Below are positions 1 through 6,078 of a stretch of 8,723 bases of DNA, one piece after another. Source of the stretch: Candidatus Zhuqueibacterota bacterium (GTDB lineage: Bacteria > Zhuqueibacterota > Zhuqueibacteria > Residuimicrobiales > Krinioviventaceae); NCBI GenBank assembly GCA_003854995.1, contig RQOI01000451.1, forward strand, positions 1 to 8,723, written 5' to 3'. Both the position numbers and the translations under genes were made by a program. How positions within the stretch are numbered: the stretch's first letter is position 1; the number at the start of each line of letters is the position of its first letter. The notes under the pieces were generated by a model. That model worked only from the letters and a program-made list of their open reading frames with translations, was not told where the DNA came from and made no database searches.

Positions 1-77
1 CTCGGTGCCCTCGGTGGTTTGGATATTTTTGGTTGCAGCCAAAGGCCGCGCCAAGTTGATCTTTTGCCAGAGATTGA
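1..77 (+). repeat. Right end of a dispersed inverted-repeat element (second copy in window, cut by the left edge)
   Basis: Bases 10-45 match 2488-2523 at 35 of 36 positions (one A/G difference at 37). The similarity continues in weaker form through TTGATCTT and TTGCCAGA to about base 77. Read on the minus strand, the left end is AACCACCGAGGGCACCGAG, which fits the pattern AACCACCGAGNNCNCCGAG also present at the left inner arm of the element at 2316-2568. The rest of this copy lies outside the window. No coding potential is seen. Sequences of the general form 'accaccgag..c.ccgag' recur as intergenic repeats in environmental bacterial genomes; that is from memory, not from a search. Confidence 0.75.
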
Positions 78-106
78 TGCACTGTCAAAAAATTAGCCAC
101 TCTCTG

Positions 107-124
107 CGCAAATTTGCGTATATT
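107..124 (+). promoter_or_regulatory. Perfect 12-bp palindrome next to a TATATT -10-like box upstream of rlmN
   Basis: CGCAAATTTGCG (107-118) is a perfect palindrome and is directly followed by TATATT (119-124). A transcript would start near 131, giving a short 5' leader to the ATG at 157. No good -35 box is seen; TTAGCC at 93-98 is poorly spaced at 20 bases. The palindrome covers the core spacer, so it could be an operator. This is inference from position and sequence only. Confidence 0.3.
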
Positions 125-156
125 GCGCCAGCGCGAACGAACGTGAAAATCAGCAC

Positions 157-1191
157 ATGAAAAAGAGACTCATCGGTTTAACACTACAGGAATGTGAGGC
201 TTTTGCCGAAGAAATAGGCGACAGAAAGTATCGCGGCCGGCAGCTGTACAAATGGATCTATGCGAAAAGAGCGGACTCTTTTGCGGCGATGACCGATCTC
301 CCGGCCGCCTTGCGCGACACGTTGTCCGAGATCGCTGAGCTCGGCTATCTCGATGTCGAGGATGTCGATGACCGCTCAACGTCGGATTCAGTCAAATACC
401 TCTTTCGACTGCAGGACGGCCGCCATATCGAGAGCGTCTATATCCCGGACAGCAGCCGCAAAACCCTCTGCATCTCCTCGCAGGTCGGCTGCGGCCTCAA
501 TTGTCAATTTTGCGCCACCGCGCAGCTCGGCTTGCAGCGGCAACTGACAGCCGGAGAGATCATCGGCCAGGTTCTCACCAGCATGCGTCTGCGCGGTCAC
601 GATCTCACCAACATCGTCTTCATGGGCATGGGCGAACCCTTTGCCAACTATGACGAGGTCATCAGAGCCGCGCAGCTGCTGAGCGATGATAATGGTCTGG
701 CGATCGGCGCGCGCCGCATTGTCCTATCCACCGCCGGCCTGGTCGACAAGATCATTCGCTACGCGGATGAAGGGCACAAGTTCCGCCTGGCGATTTCGCT
801 GAATTCGCCTTTTCAGGAGCAGCGCGGCCAGCTCATGCCCATCAGCCGTAAGTGGGACGTGACGGCGCTGCTCGAGGCGGTGAAATACTATGCGGTGAAA
901 TCGCATAAAGTACCGACTCTCGAGTACGTCCTGCTCGCCGGCGTCAATGACAGCCGCGAGCACGCGGCAGGGCTGAAAAAAATTGTCCAGAGCATGCCGT
1001 GCAAGATCAATCTCATACCCTATAATCCAACCGGCGCGCTCTTCTCCCGGCCATCAGCGCAACACATCGAGACGTTCATCCGTTGGCTGCTGCCGCTGCG
1101 GGCGGGCCTGTCGGTGCGCTGGAGCAAGGGCGACGATGCGCAGGCGGCCTGCGGTCAACTGGCGGGCAAAAAAGAGGAGAGGCTTTTATGA
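157..1191 (+). CDS. rlmN: 23S rRNA (adenine2503-C2)-methyltransferase RlmN (dual-specificity rRNA/tRNA)
   Basis: This is a 344-residue radical-SAM enzyme of the RlmN/Cfr family. It methylates C2 of A2503 in 23S rRNA and, in characterised members, of A37 in tRNAs, in the cytoplasm. An N-terminal RlmN accessory region (about residues 1-95, with RQLYKWIY) precedes the radical-SAM barrel. The [4Fe-4S] cysteines form CxxxCxxC at C112, C116 and C119. Seven residues before C112 lies C105, matching the catalytic C118 of E. coli RlmN. The second catalytic cysteine, the one that carries the methyl group, is C332 in AACGQL near the C-terminus. The SAM-binding GMGEP is at 157-161 and INLIPYNP at 285-292. 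Length is normal. The ATG at 157 is the first start after an in-frame TAG at 94-96, but no clear Shine-Dalgarno precedes it. The stop overlaps the next gene's ATG. RlmN rather than Cfr is favoured by the housekeeping context, without mutational proof. Confidence 0.96.
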   Translation: MKKRLIGLTLQECEAFAEEIGDRKYRGRQLYKWIYAKRADSFAAMTDLPAALRDTLSEIAELGYLDVEDVDDRSTSDSVKYLFRLQDGRHIESVYIPDSSRKTLCISSQVGCGLNCQFCATAQLGLQRQLTAGEIIGQVLTSMRLRGHDLTNIVFMGMGEPFANYDEVIRAAQLLSDDNGLAIGARRIVLSTAGLVDKIIRYADEGHKFRLAISLNSPFQEQRGQLMPISRKWDVTALLEAVKYYAVKSHKVPTLEYVLLAGVNDSREHAAGLKKIVQSMPCKINLIPYNPTGALFSRPSAQHIETFIRWLLPLRAGLSVRWSKGDDAQAACGQLAGKKEERLL

Positions 1192-1679
1192 TGACGGAAC
1201 GGCGACCGATCATCGGTGTGATGGGCGGAGCGGTTGTCTCTGATCTGGATTATCAGCTGGCCTACGAGCTTGGCGCGCTGATCGCCGAGCGCGGCTGGAT
1301 TTTATTGAACGGCGGCAGAGATGCGGGCATCATGCGCGCTTCGGCCGAGGGAGCGAAAAGTCGCGGCGGCACCACCATCGGCATCTTGCCCACTGCGTCA
1401 AAGCTGGATGCCAATCCGTTCATCGACATTCCGATCCTGACCAATCTGGCGGACGCCAGGAATCTGATCAATGTCCTGACCAGCGACCTCGTCGTGGCCT
1501 GCCCGGGCTCGGCCGGCACGATCTCTGAAGTGGCTTTGGCGTTGAAGAATGGCAAGACCGTCTTTCTGTTGCGGCTGGATGTGGGCGCCGCCTTTCAGGA
1601 GTATCGCCAGAAGGGCCAGCTCATCGATATCAGCACTGCCCAGGAATGCGTCGATGTGCTCGCCTCTTTGCTGGAATGA
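1188..1679 (+). CDS. SLOG/TIGR00725-type Rossmann-fold protein (lysine decarboxylase-like/LOG-related)
   Basis: This is a 163-residue protein of the SLOG superfamily, closest in pattern to the uncharacterised TIGR00725 group. Visible motifs are GVMGG (10-14) after the first beta strand, NGGRDAGIM (41-49), ARNLI (90-94) and PGSAGTISE (106-114). The last corresponds to the PGGxGTxxE nucleotide-binding motif of LOG cytokinin-riboside phosphoribohydrolases, with the second Gly replaced by Ser. The family is expected to bind a nucleotide or sugar-phosphate ligand; the substrate here is unknown, and the older label 'lysine decarboxylase' is not supported. The ATG at 1188 has AGGAG at 1175-1179, spacing 8, and overlaps the rlmN stop in an ATGA junction, implying translational coupling. 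A second ATG follows at 1191. A longer in-frame reading from 1083 would lie inside rlmN and gives a low-complexity N-terminus, so it is rejected. Confidence 0.85.
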   Translation: MMTERRPIIGVMGGAVVSDLDYQLAYELGALIAERGWILLNGGRDAGIMRASAEGAKSRGGTTIGILPTASKLDANPFIDIPILTNLADARNLINVLTSDLVVACPGSAGTISEVALALKNGKTVFLLRLDVGAAFQEYRQKGQLIDISTAQECVDVLASLLE

Positions 1680-1686
1680 CGCCCGT

Positions 1687-2235
1687 TCACCTGGCGCTCA
1701 CCTGTCTCTCCAGCTGCTGGATTTTGTTTTTCAAATCATTGAGCGAGCTCTGCATCGCCTGCAGATCGTCGCGCAACGCTTTGTTCTCGCGTTCCCGCTC
1801 GCTCCTGGCTTTGTCCACGTTCTTGCCAAAGATCTCGTGTGCATTTTCGATCTGGTTCAACTGCAGCTTGAGCTGCGTCAGCTGCTGCCCATAGAGCTTT
1901 TCGCGATCCGCCTTTTCTTTTTGCAGACTCGTCAATTCTCGCACATTGGCGGGCGAGTCTGAGAGATGCTGCATCTTGTCCTGCACGGTCCGCAGCTGCT
2001 CTTCTTGAGCTGCGATATCCTGCGCAAGTTTTGCCAGCTGCCCTTGCTGCTCAAGAGTCGCTGCTCTGATCTGCTCCTGCCCTCTTTGCACTGGTCGAAT
2101 GAGAGAATGCGACAAAAGCAGCGAGGCGCCGATCGCGGCCGCGAGCGCCAGGATGATCGCGACAACAAGCCAGGCAACGCGCGGAATCCGTTTGACCGAT
2201 CTCGCCACCCTGTTCCCGGACGTCATGTTGTCCAT
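1687..2235 (-). CDS. Membrane-anchored coiled-coil protein of unknown function
   Basis: The 182-residue protein has a basic N-terminus (R9, R12, K15, R16, R19), one strongly hydrophobic segment at about 20-43, and a long charged Gln/Leu/Lys-rich region at 50-182. Heptad-like spacing, clearest at 52-90 and 100-180, predicts coiled coils. By the positive-inside rule it is a single-pass inner-membrane protein with the coiled coil on the outer (periplasmic) side. An uncleaved signal anchor is more likely than a cleaved signal. LIRPV just after the membrane segment resembles the start of a HAMP linker, but no HAMP, kinase or methyl-accepting domain follows. The start has a strong ribosome-binding site (AAGGAGG on the minus strand, 2241-2247, spacing 5). 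It is convergent with the SLOG gene, only 7 bases between stops. I do not recognise a family; a scaffold or cell-envelope role is possible but unproven. Confidence 0.8.
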   Translation of the reverse strand: MDNMTSGNRVARSVKRIPRVAWLVVAIILALAAAIGASLLLSHSLIRPVQRGQEQIRAATLEQQGQLAKLAQDIAAQEEQLRTVQDKMQHLSDSPANVRELTSLQKEKADREKLYGQQLTQLKLQLNQIENAHEIFGKNVDKARSERERENKALRDDLQAMQSSLNDLKNKIQQLERQVSAR

Positions 2236-2315
2236 TCTATCCTCCTTTTCGAATCGCCCTGTGCAAAGCTACGCAAAATAGAAGGAAAGAAGCAACCGTT
2301 TTTTACCCGCGGGAT

Positions 2316-2568
2316 AAGAGGTCAGTTTCTGATAGCCACGTTGACAAAAGCGTAACATTGAAGAAAAACAATATAACCACCGAGAACGCCGAGTTTCACA
2401 GAGGAAAAACAGACGTTCTTTTCTTCCACAATGGTGCCTGGTGTGAACGTGATATACTTTTTTACAAAGTTTTGTTTCATTTATTTTCTCGGTGGTTTGG
2501 ATATTTTTGGTTGCGGCCAAAGGTCTCACCATTTGATCTTATGCGCCTTTGCCAGAAACTGACCTCTT
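2316..2568. repeat. 253-bp element with nested inverted repeats (MITE-like or structured-RNA-like)
   Basis: The outer arms AAGAGGTCAGTTTCTG (2316-2331) and its exact complement (2553-2568) form a 16-bp perfect inverted repeat. The inner arms AACCACCGAGAA (2375-2386) and TTCTCGGTGGTT (2486-2497) form a 12-bp perfect inverted repeat. Between outer and inner arms the two sides remain loosely similar (for example CAAAAGCG versus CAAAGGCG), so the element looks like one long imperfect palindrome with arms of about 70-80 bp and a 99-bp centre. The centre has smaller inverted repeats (TTCACA 2395-2400 with TGTGAA 2442-2447; ACGTTC 2413-2418 with GAACGT 2445-2450). Its right arm matches the start of the window (10-45), so the family is dispersed. 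No transposase and no clear target-site duplication are seen at the 16-bp ends. Confidence 0.8.
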
Positions 2569-2573
2569 CCATC

Positions 2574-2594
2574 AGCAAGCGACAATCGCTTGCT
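2574..2594 (+). terminator. 9-bp perfect stem-loop just outside the repeat element
   Basis: AGCAAGCGA, loop CAA, TCGCTTGCT: a perfect stem six bases beyond the element's right end. No run of T follows on either side, so a Rho-independent terminator is doubtful. It could instead be part of the repeat or a 5' regulatory hairpin. It overlaps the best -35-like box of the HAD gene. Confidence 0.35.
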
Positions 2595-2618
2595 TTGCAT
2601 TGTTAAACTTGCGATATT
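2590..2618 (+). promoter_or_regulatory. Weak promoter-like pair upstream of the HAD hydrolase
   Basis: TTGCTT (2590-2595) and GATATT (2613-2618) are separated by 17 bases. The match to the sigma-70 consensus is only 3/6 and 4/6, but the position, about 30 bases before the chosen ATG at 2649, is sensible. Low confidence. Confidence 0.22.
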
Positions 2619-2648
2619 CCGCACGTGCAGAGTCAAACAGAGAGCGAT

Positions 2649-3329
2649 ATGCGATATCAACAGGTTATCTGGGACTGGAACGGCACGCTGATCGATGATG
2701 TGGTGTTATGCGTGCAGATCATCAACGAACTGCTGGCAAAATATAAAAAGCCGCTGATCACACTCGCGCGCTATCAAGAAGTGTTTGATTTTCCCGTCCA
2801 GGACTATTATCAGAGAATAGGTTTTGATTTTGCCGAGACGCCCTTTGAGGTCATTGGCACGGAATTCATGCAGCACTACTGGCAGCGATGGCAGGAGTGC
2901 TCTCTGCAGACGGGCGCCCGCGAATTCTTCGCCGAACTGAAGGACAGAGCGGTGCCGCAGGTCATTGTCTCAGCTGCTGAGACCCGTCTGTTGCGCGCGT
3001 GCGTCGATCATTTTCAGATTGACCACTTTTTTGCTGCGCTGCATGGACTGGATCATCATTACGCGGTGAGCAAACGCGAGGTGGCAATAGAATATGTCGC
3101 TGCAGCCGGATGCGCCCCGGAGGAGATCGTTTTCATCGGCGACACACTGCACGATTATGATGTGGCGCATGCGGCCGGCGCGGCTTGCCTGCTGGTGGCG
3201 CGCGGTCACCAGCCGAAACAGAGGCTGGAATGCTGCGGCGCCCCGGTGTTTGATTCGCTGCGGCAAGCCAGAGAGTTTTTAACTAAAAATAATTCCTGGC
3301 CTGAAAAATGTACTCACACGAAGACATGA
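2649..3329 (+). CDS. HAD-superfamily hydrolase, phosphoglycolate-phosphatase-like, with DWNGT motif
   Basis: The 226-residue cytoplasmic protein is a HAD phosphatase (HAD_2 / Gph-like). Residue numbers are from this start. Motif I is DWNGT (9-13): D9 is the expected phospho-accepting nucleophile, while the usual second Asp (general acid/base) is Asn. Motif II is S108 in VIVSAAE, motif III K142, and motif IV GDTLHD (164-169) with two Mg-binding acidic residues. A helical cap lies between motifs I and II (about 25-95), as in C1-cap members. The DWNGTLxDD form is, to my knowledge, a recurring subgroup of annotated HAD hydrolases; its substrate is not known. An in-frame GTG at 2625 would add 8 residues; the ATG at 2649 is preferred because motif I then sits close to the N-terminus and a purine-rich AGAGAG lies just upstream. 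The C-terminal tail NNSWPEKCTHTKT looks non-conserved. Confidence 0.85.
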   Translation: MRYQQVIWDWNGTLIDDVVLCVQIINELLAKYKKPLITLARYQEVFDFPVQDYYQRIGFDFAETPFEVIGTEFMQHYWQRWQECSLQTGAREFFAELKDRAVPQVIVSAAETRLLRACVDHFQIDHFFAALHGLDHHYAVSKREVAIEYVAAAGCAPEEIVFIGDTLHDYDVAHAAGAACLLVARGHQPKQRLECCGAPVFDSLRQAREFLTKNNSWPEKCTHTKT

Positions 3330-3335
3330 CGATAG

Positions 3336-3372
3336 AATTGTTCGAAATAATGATGAATTTTATCGAACCATT
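3336..3372. promoter_or_regulatory. Inverted repeat in the gap before the PqaA-like gene
   Basis: AATTGTTCGA (3336-3345) and TCGAACCATT (3363-3372) are inverted repeats with one mismatch in ten and a 17-base spacer. They lie just after the HAD stop and just before a TATATT box (3376-3381). The position fits either an operator overlapping a promoter or a weak terminator of the HAD gene; no T-run follows. Inference only. Confidence 0.3.
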
Positions 3373-3437
3373 GATTATATTTTACTGCACTCCATCGCTG
3401 CTGCTCCGATCGTCTGGAAGAAAGAGGAGAAAAAATC

Positions 3438-4772
3438 ATGCATAGACTCTTGCCGCTTTTCATCCCGCTGCTGTTCATCGCCTGCGCCGCACAGCTCACG
3501 CCGGAGAACGCGCTCGAACGTTATATCAACAACAAAGATCGCTCATTCGCCTGGGAGGTGACGGAAAAGTTCGCCAGCGGTTCGGCGACGGCCTATAACC
3601 TGCTCCTCACCTCGCAGCAGTGGCGCGACATCACCTGGAGACATCAGCTCACCATCATTGTGCCGGAGGTGCACTATGACGGCGCGTTGCTCTTCATCAC
3701 GGGCGGCAGCGTCAAAGACGGCGTGCCGAAAGCCAAAAAACACGATGATGAGGCCATCCAGATGATGACCGATGTCGCGGTTGATAACAACGCCATCGCC
3801 GCTGTGCTCTACCAGGTTCCGAATCAGCCGCTGTTTGGCGATCTCACCGAGGATGAAATCATCTCCCACACCCTGCATAATTATCGCCAGGATAAGGACC
3901 TGACCTGGCCTCTGCTCTTCCCCATGGCAAAGAGCGCTGTGCGCGCCATGGACGCTGTACAAGAGTTTGCGAAAAAAGAGCTGCGCCTGGACATTGAGAG
4001 ATTTGTCGTCTCCGGCGCGTCCAAGCGCGGCTGGACGACCTGGCTCACCGGCGCCAGTGATGCGCGCGTCGTTGCCATTGCGCCGATGGTGATCGATGTC
4101 CTGAACATGCCGGTGCAGATGGATTATCAAATCACGGTGTGGGGCGATTATAGTCCGCAAATTGAAGATTACGTCAAGCTGGAAATCCCGCAGGCTGTCA
4201 GCACCCCGGAGGGCAAGGAGCTCGTGACCATGATCGATCCCTATTCCTATCGCGCCAGGCTCAGCATGCCCAAAATGATATTCAATGGCACCAATGACGA
4301 GTATTGGCCCGTGGATGCGATCAAGAATTATATCGATGATATTCCGGGAGAGAATTATCTCCACTATACGCCCAACGCCGGCCATGATCTGAATAGCGGC
4401 GATGCGGCGCTCAAGAGCCTGAGCGCCTTTTTCGCCGAGGAGCTGCAGGGCAAAGCGCATCCGGTCTGCGCATGGCAGGTCGCTGAGCAGGAAAAAGGAG
4501 CGCTCCTGCTCCTCGACGCTGACGCTGCGCAGCTGCGACGAGCCCTGCTCTGGACGGCCGTGTCCGACGATCGCGATTTTCGCGCCGCCGCCTGGGATTC
4601 TGCCAGCGTGGCGACCTCTCCGCGCGTTCAGGCCTTCATCGACTATCCCGGCCAGGGATACAAGGCTTTTTATGTCGACCTCATCTATGTTGGCCCCAAC
4701 GGCGGCGAGTACGCCAAGAGCACCAGAATGTTCGTCTGCGATGCAGCGCGACTCTATCCTTTCAATGAATGA
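3438..4772 (+). CDS. PhoPQ-activated pathogenicity-related protein (PqaA-like alpha/beta hydrolase), exported, probable lipoprotein
   Basis: The 444-residue protein matches the PhoPQ_related family (PF10142), a secreted alpha/beta-hydrolase group named after Salmonella PqaA; no substrate is established. The N-terminus is a signal peptide; LFIAC ending at C16 is a passable but not ideal lipobox (Phe at -3), suggesting an outer-membrane or periplasmic lipoprotein. The family core runs from about residue 22 (ALERYINNKD, FAWEV) to 340. The nucleophile elbow is GASKRGW (193-199) with S195; the acid is probably D287 in NGTNDEYW, the base H316 in NAGHDL. All triad residues are present. A C-terminal beta-rich region (340-444) follows. 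AGGAG at 3425-3429 stands 8 bases before the ATG. The preceding HAD gene ends 108 bases upstream, so independent transcription is likely. Next come two secreted sorting-domain proteins on the same strand. Confidence 0.9.
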   Translation: MHRLLPLFIPLLFIACAAQLTPENALERYINNKDRSFAWEVTEKFASGSATAYNLLLTSQQWRDITWRHQLTIIVPEVHYDGALLFITGGSVKDGVPKAKKHDDEAIQMMTDVAVDNNAIAAVLYQVPNQPLFGDLTEDEIISHTLHNYRQDKDLTWPLLFPMAKSAVRAMDAVQEFAKKELRLDIERFVVSGASKRGWTTWLTGASDARVVAIAPMVIDVLNMPVQMDYQITVWGDYSPQIEDYVKLEIPQAVSTPEGKELVTMIDPYSYRARLSMPKMIFNGTNDEYWPVDAIKNYIDDIPGENYLHYTPNAGHDLNSGDAALKSLSAFFAEELQGKAHPVCAWQVAEQEKGALLLLDADAAQLRRALLWTAVSDDRDFRAAAWDSASVATSPRVQAFIDYPGQGYKAFYVDLIYVGPNGGEYAKSTRMFVCDAARLYPFNE

Positions 4773-4781
4773 ACGATGTTG

Positions 4782-4816
4782 TTGATTTTTCAGATATTGA
4801 TGTTATATTAATCTGA
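4782..4816 (+). promoter_or_regulatory. Promoter-like sequence with overlapping inverted repeat before the first sorting-domain gene
   Basis: TTGATT (4782-4787) and TATATT (4804-4809), spaced 16 bases, resemble sigma-70 -35/-10 boxes (4/6 and 5/6). A start near 4816 would give a leader of about 80 bases. TCAGAT (4790-4795) and ATCTGA (4811-4816) form a perfect 6-bp inverted repeat that brackets the -10 box, a plausible operator layout. No terminator for the upstream hydrolase is seen in this 121-base gap, so read-through is also possible. Confidence 0.35.
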
Positions 4817-4893
4817 GAATGTCCAACGCAGAATAAGGAAGCGGATCTGCGAGAGTACGGTGCAATTCGAACATCCAACAATAGGAGGTTGAG

Positions 4894-6000
4894 ATGAGCA
4901 AGTGGATACTGTTTCTGATTTTGGCTTTTGCCGGCCTGGTGTTCGCACAGGATGCTTCAATCCTGTGGGAGGACAACTTTGACGATGACGAAGAATTCCC
5001 CCTCACCGATGTCGGCTGGTGGTTTTATTGCGACGGCACTATCCCCGGCAATGAGGTCAAACAAGTCGATGGTCAAATGTACATCAAATCCGGCAATTTC
5101 GAGAACAGAGCCGCCGTTGGCCTGGTGCAGACAAACGGCGTTTCTTTCATCGAACTGCCGGCATGCGAAAAACCAACCGCCGAATCGATTGAAGACATTT
5201 TACTGGACGATTATAGCAGCCCGAATCTCGAGCTCACGTTTCAGGTTAAATTAAAGACAATGACCTCGTCGCTCTTTATCGTCGCTGTCCGGGCAGTCCT
5301 CGATCCCTCTCAGCTCAGCGCCGATCCGCAAAAGACGCCGGCCTATGTCATTCTCTCCAATCCACTGGAGAACAAGATCGGCATCGCGCGCTTTGATGAA
5401 GCCGGCGCCGCCTTTGATCCGACCAGCTGGAGCTATTTTGCGCCGCTCAAGGATTTCACGTTCGAGATAGATGTTTACTATTCCTACAAACTCTACCTCA
5501 ATGGCGGTGATATGAGGCTCAAAGTGTGGCAAGGCGATCTGGCGGCAGAGCCCGAAGCCTGGGATCTCGTCGGTGTGGATCCCGCTCCCAGGGTGGAGGG
5601 CAATTCGACCCTCTTTGCGATCCTGGGCGTTGTGCCGGGTGATGAGGTCTATGTCGATAATGTGACGCTGCGCGATGCGGAGAAAATTTCCCTTGTGCAG
5701 GAAAAAAGCACATTGACGCCGGCGGCTTTCACTCTCTATCCCAATCACCCAAATCCCTTCAATGCTGGGACAGATATTTCCTACGATCTCAGGACCGGGG
5801 GAGACGTTCGATTGGCGATCTATGATCAGAGCGGTCGACTGGTCCGGCAGCTCGTGGCCGAGGAGCAAAAAGCGGGACGCCACCGCGTCGCCTGGGATGG
5901 CGCCAATTCCGCAGGTCTGACGCAACCGAGCGGCATTTATTGCGCGAGATTGTCCTGCAAGGATGAGACGCAAACGATCAAAATGACCTTGCTGAAATGA
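4894..6000 (+). CDS. Secreted protein with concanavalin-like region and C-terminal Por/T9SS-type sorting domain (paralogue 1)
   Basis: This 368-residue protein begins with a classic signal peptide (cleavage likely VFA|Q, after residue 18). Residues 20-265 form a beta-rich region opening with LWEDNFDDD and containing VWQGDLAAEPEAW (211-223) and VDNVTLR (254-260), a pattern typical of LamG/concanavalin-like jelly-roll domains; this fold is inference. Residues 279-368 are a FlgD-Ig-like sorting domain (YPNHPNPFNAGTDISY, YDQSGRLVR, QPSGIY, final KMTLLK). In known systems such a domain directs transport across the outer membrane by type IX secretion and is then cleaved. The PNPFN motif is slightly degenerate relative to the next gene's. 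No catalytic residues are recognised; binding of a carbohydrate or surface role is possible. AGGAGG (4883-4888) lies 5 bases before the ATG. It is the tandem paralogue of the gene at 6143. Confidence 0.88.
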   Translation: MSKWILFLILAFAGLVFAQDASILWEDNFDDDEEFPLTDVGWWFYCDGTIPGNEVKQVDGQMYIKSGNFENRAAVGLVQTNGVSFIELPACEKPTAESIEDILLDDYSSPNLELTFQVKLKTMTSSLFIVAVRAVLDPSQLSADPQKTPAYVILSNPLENKIGIARFDEAGAAFDPTSWSYFAPLKDFTFEIDVYYSYKLYLNGGDMRLKVWQGDLAAEPEAWDLVGVDPAPRVEGNSTLFAILGVVPGDEVYVDNVTLRDAEKISLVQEKSTLTPAAFTLYPNHPNPFNAGTDISYDLRTGGDVRLAIYDQSGRLVRQLVAEEQKAGRHRVAWDGANSAGLTQPSGIYCARLSCKDETQTIKMTLLK

Positions 6001-6020
6001 GGCGAAATCAATCTCGCCTC
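5999..6020 (+). terminator. Small stem-loop at the stop codon of paralogue 1
   Basis: GAGGCGA (5999-6005) and TCGCCTC (6014-6020) form a perfect 7-bp stem with an 8-base loop, beginning inside the TGA stop. There is no T-run after it, so it is a weak or Rho-dependent terminator at best, or an mRNA-stabilising 3' hairpin between two co-transcribed paralogues. Confidence 0.3.
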
Positions 6021-6078
6021 TACTGGCATGCTGATGGGAAGCCTATGCAAAACTATTCAATTCATCAAGGAGGTCTTT

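Larger units (their letters stand above)
2236..2648. other. 413-base intergenic region without a credible gene
   Basis: The stretch lies between two divergently transcribed genes. It holds the ribosome-binding site and presumably the promoter of the minus-strand coiled-coil gene (2236-2315), a CCCGCGGG palindrome (2306-2313), the nested inverted-repeat element (2316-2568), a 9-bp stem-loop (2574-2594), and a weak promoter-like pair before the HAD gene. The open frames here (up to about 87 codons) have no ribosome-binding site, follow the repeat arms and resemble no known protein, so I do not call them genes. Confidence 0.7.

Noticed and set aside
1083..1187. N-terminal extension of the SLOG protein starting inside rlmN
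   Set aside because: The added residues are Ala/Gly-rich frame-shifted rlmN sequence; the ATG at 1188 has the ribosome-binding site and fits the family length.
2316..2568. Insertion sequence with transposase
   Set aside because: The element is 253 bp and its reading frames are short and unrelated to transposases; at most it is non-autonomous.
2269..2606. Open frames of 82-87 codons on both strands in the intergenic element
   Set aside because: They follow inverted-repeat arms, contain no domain, and have no convincing start signal.
3543..4460. 305-codon minus-strand open frame
   Set aside because: It lies fully opposite the PqaA-like gene, has no ribosome-binding site or recognisable motif, and its His/Ile/Gly-rich composition is typical of the antisense of a GC-rich gene.
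5251..5973. 240-codon minus-strand open frame
   Set aside because: Antisense of the first sorting-domain gene, whose sense frame has a signal peptide, ribosome-binding site and recognisable C-terminal domain.
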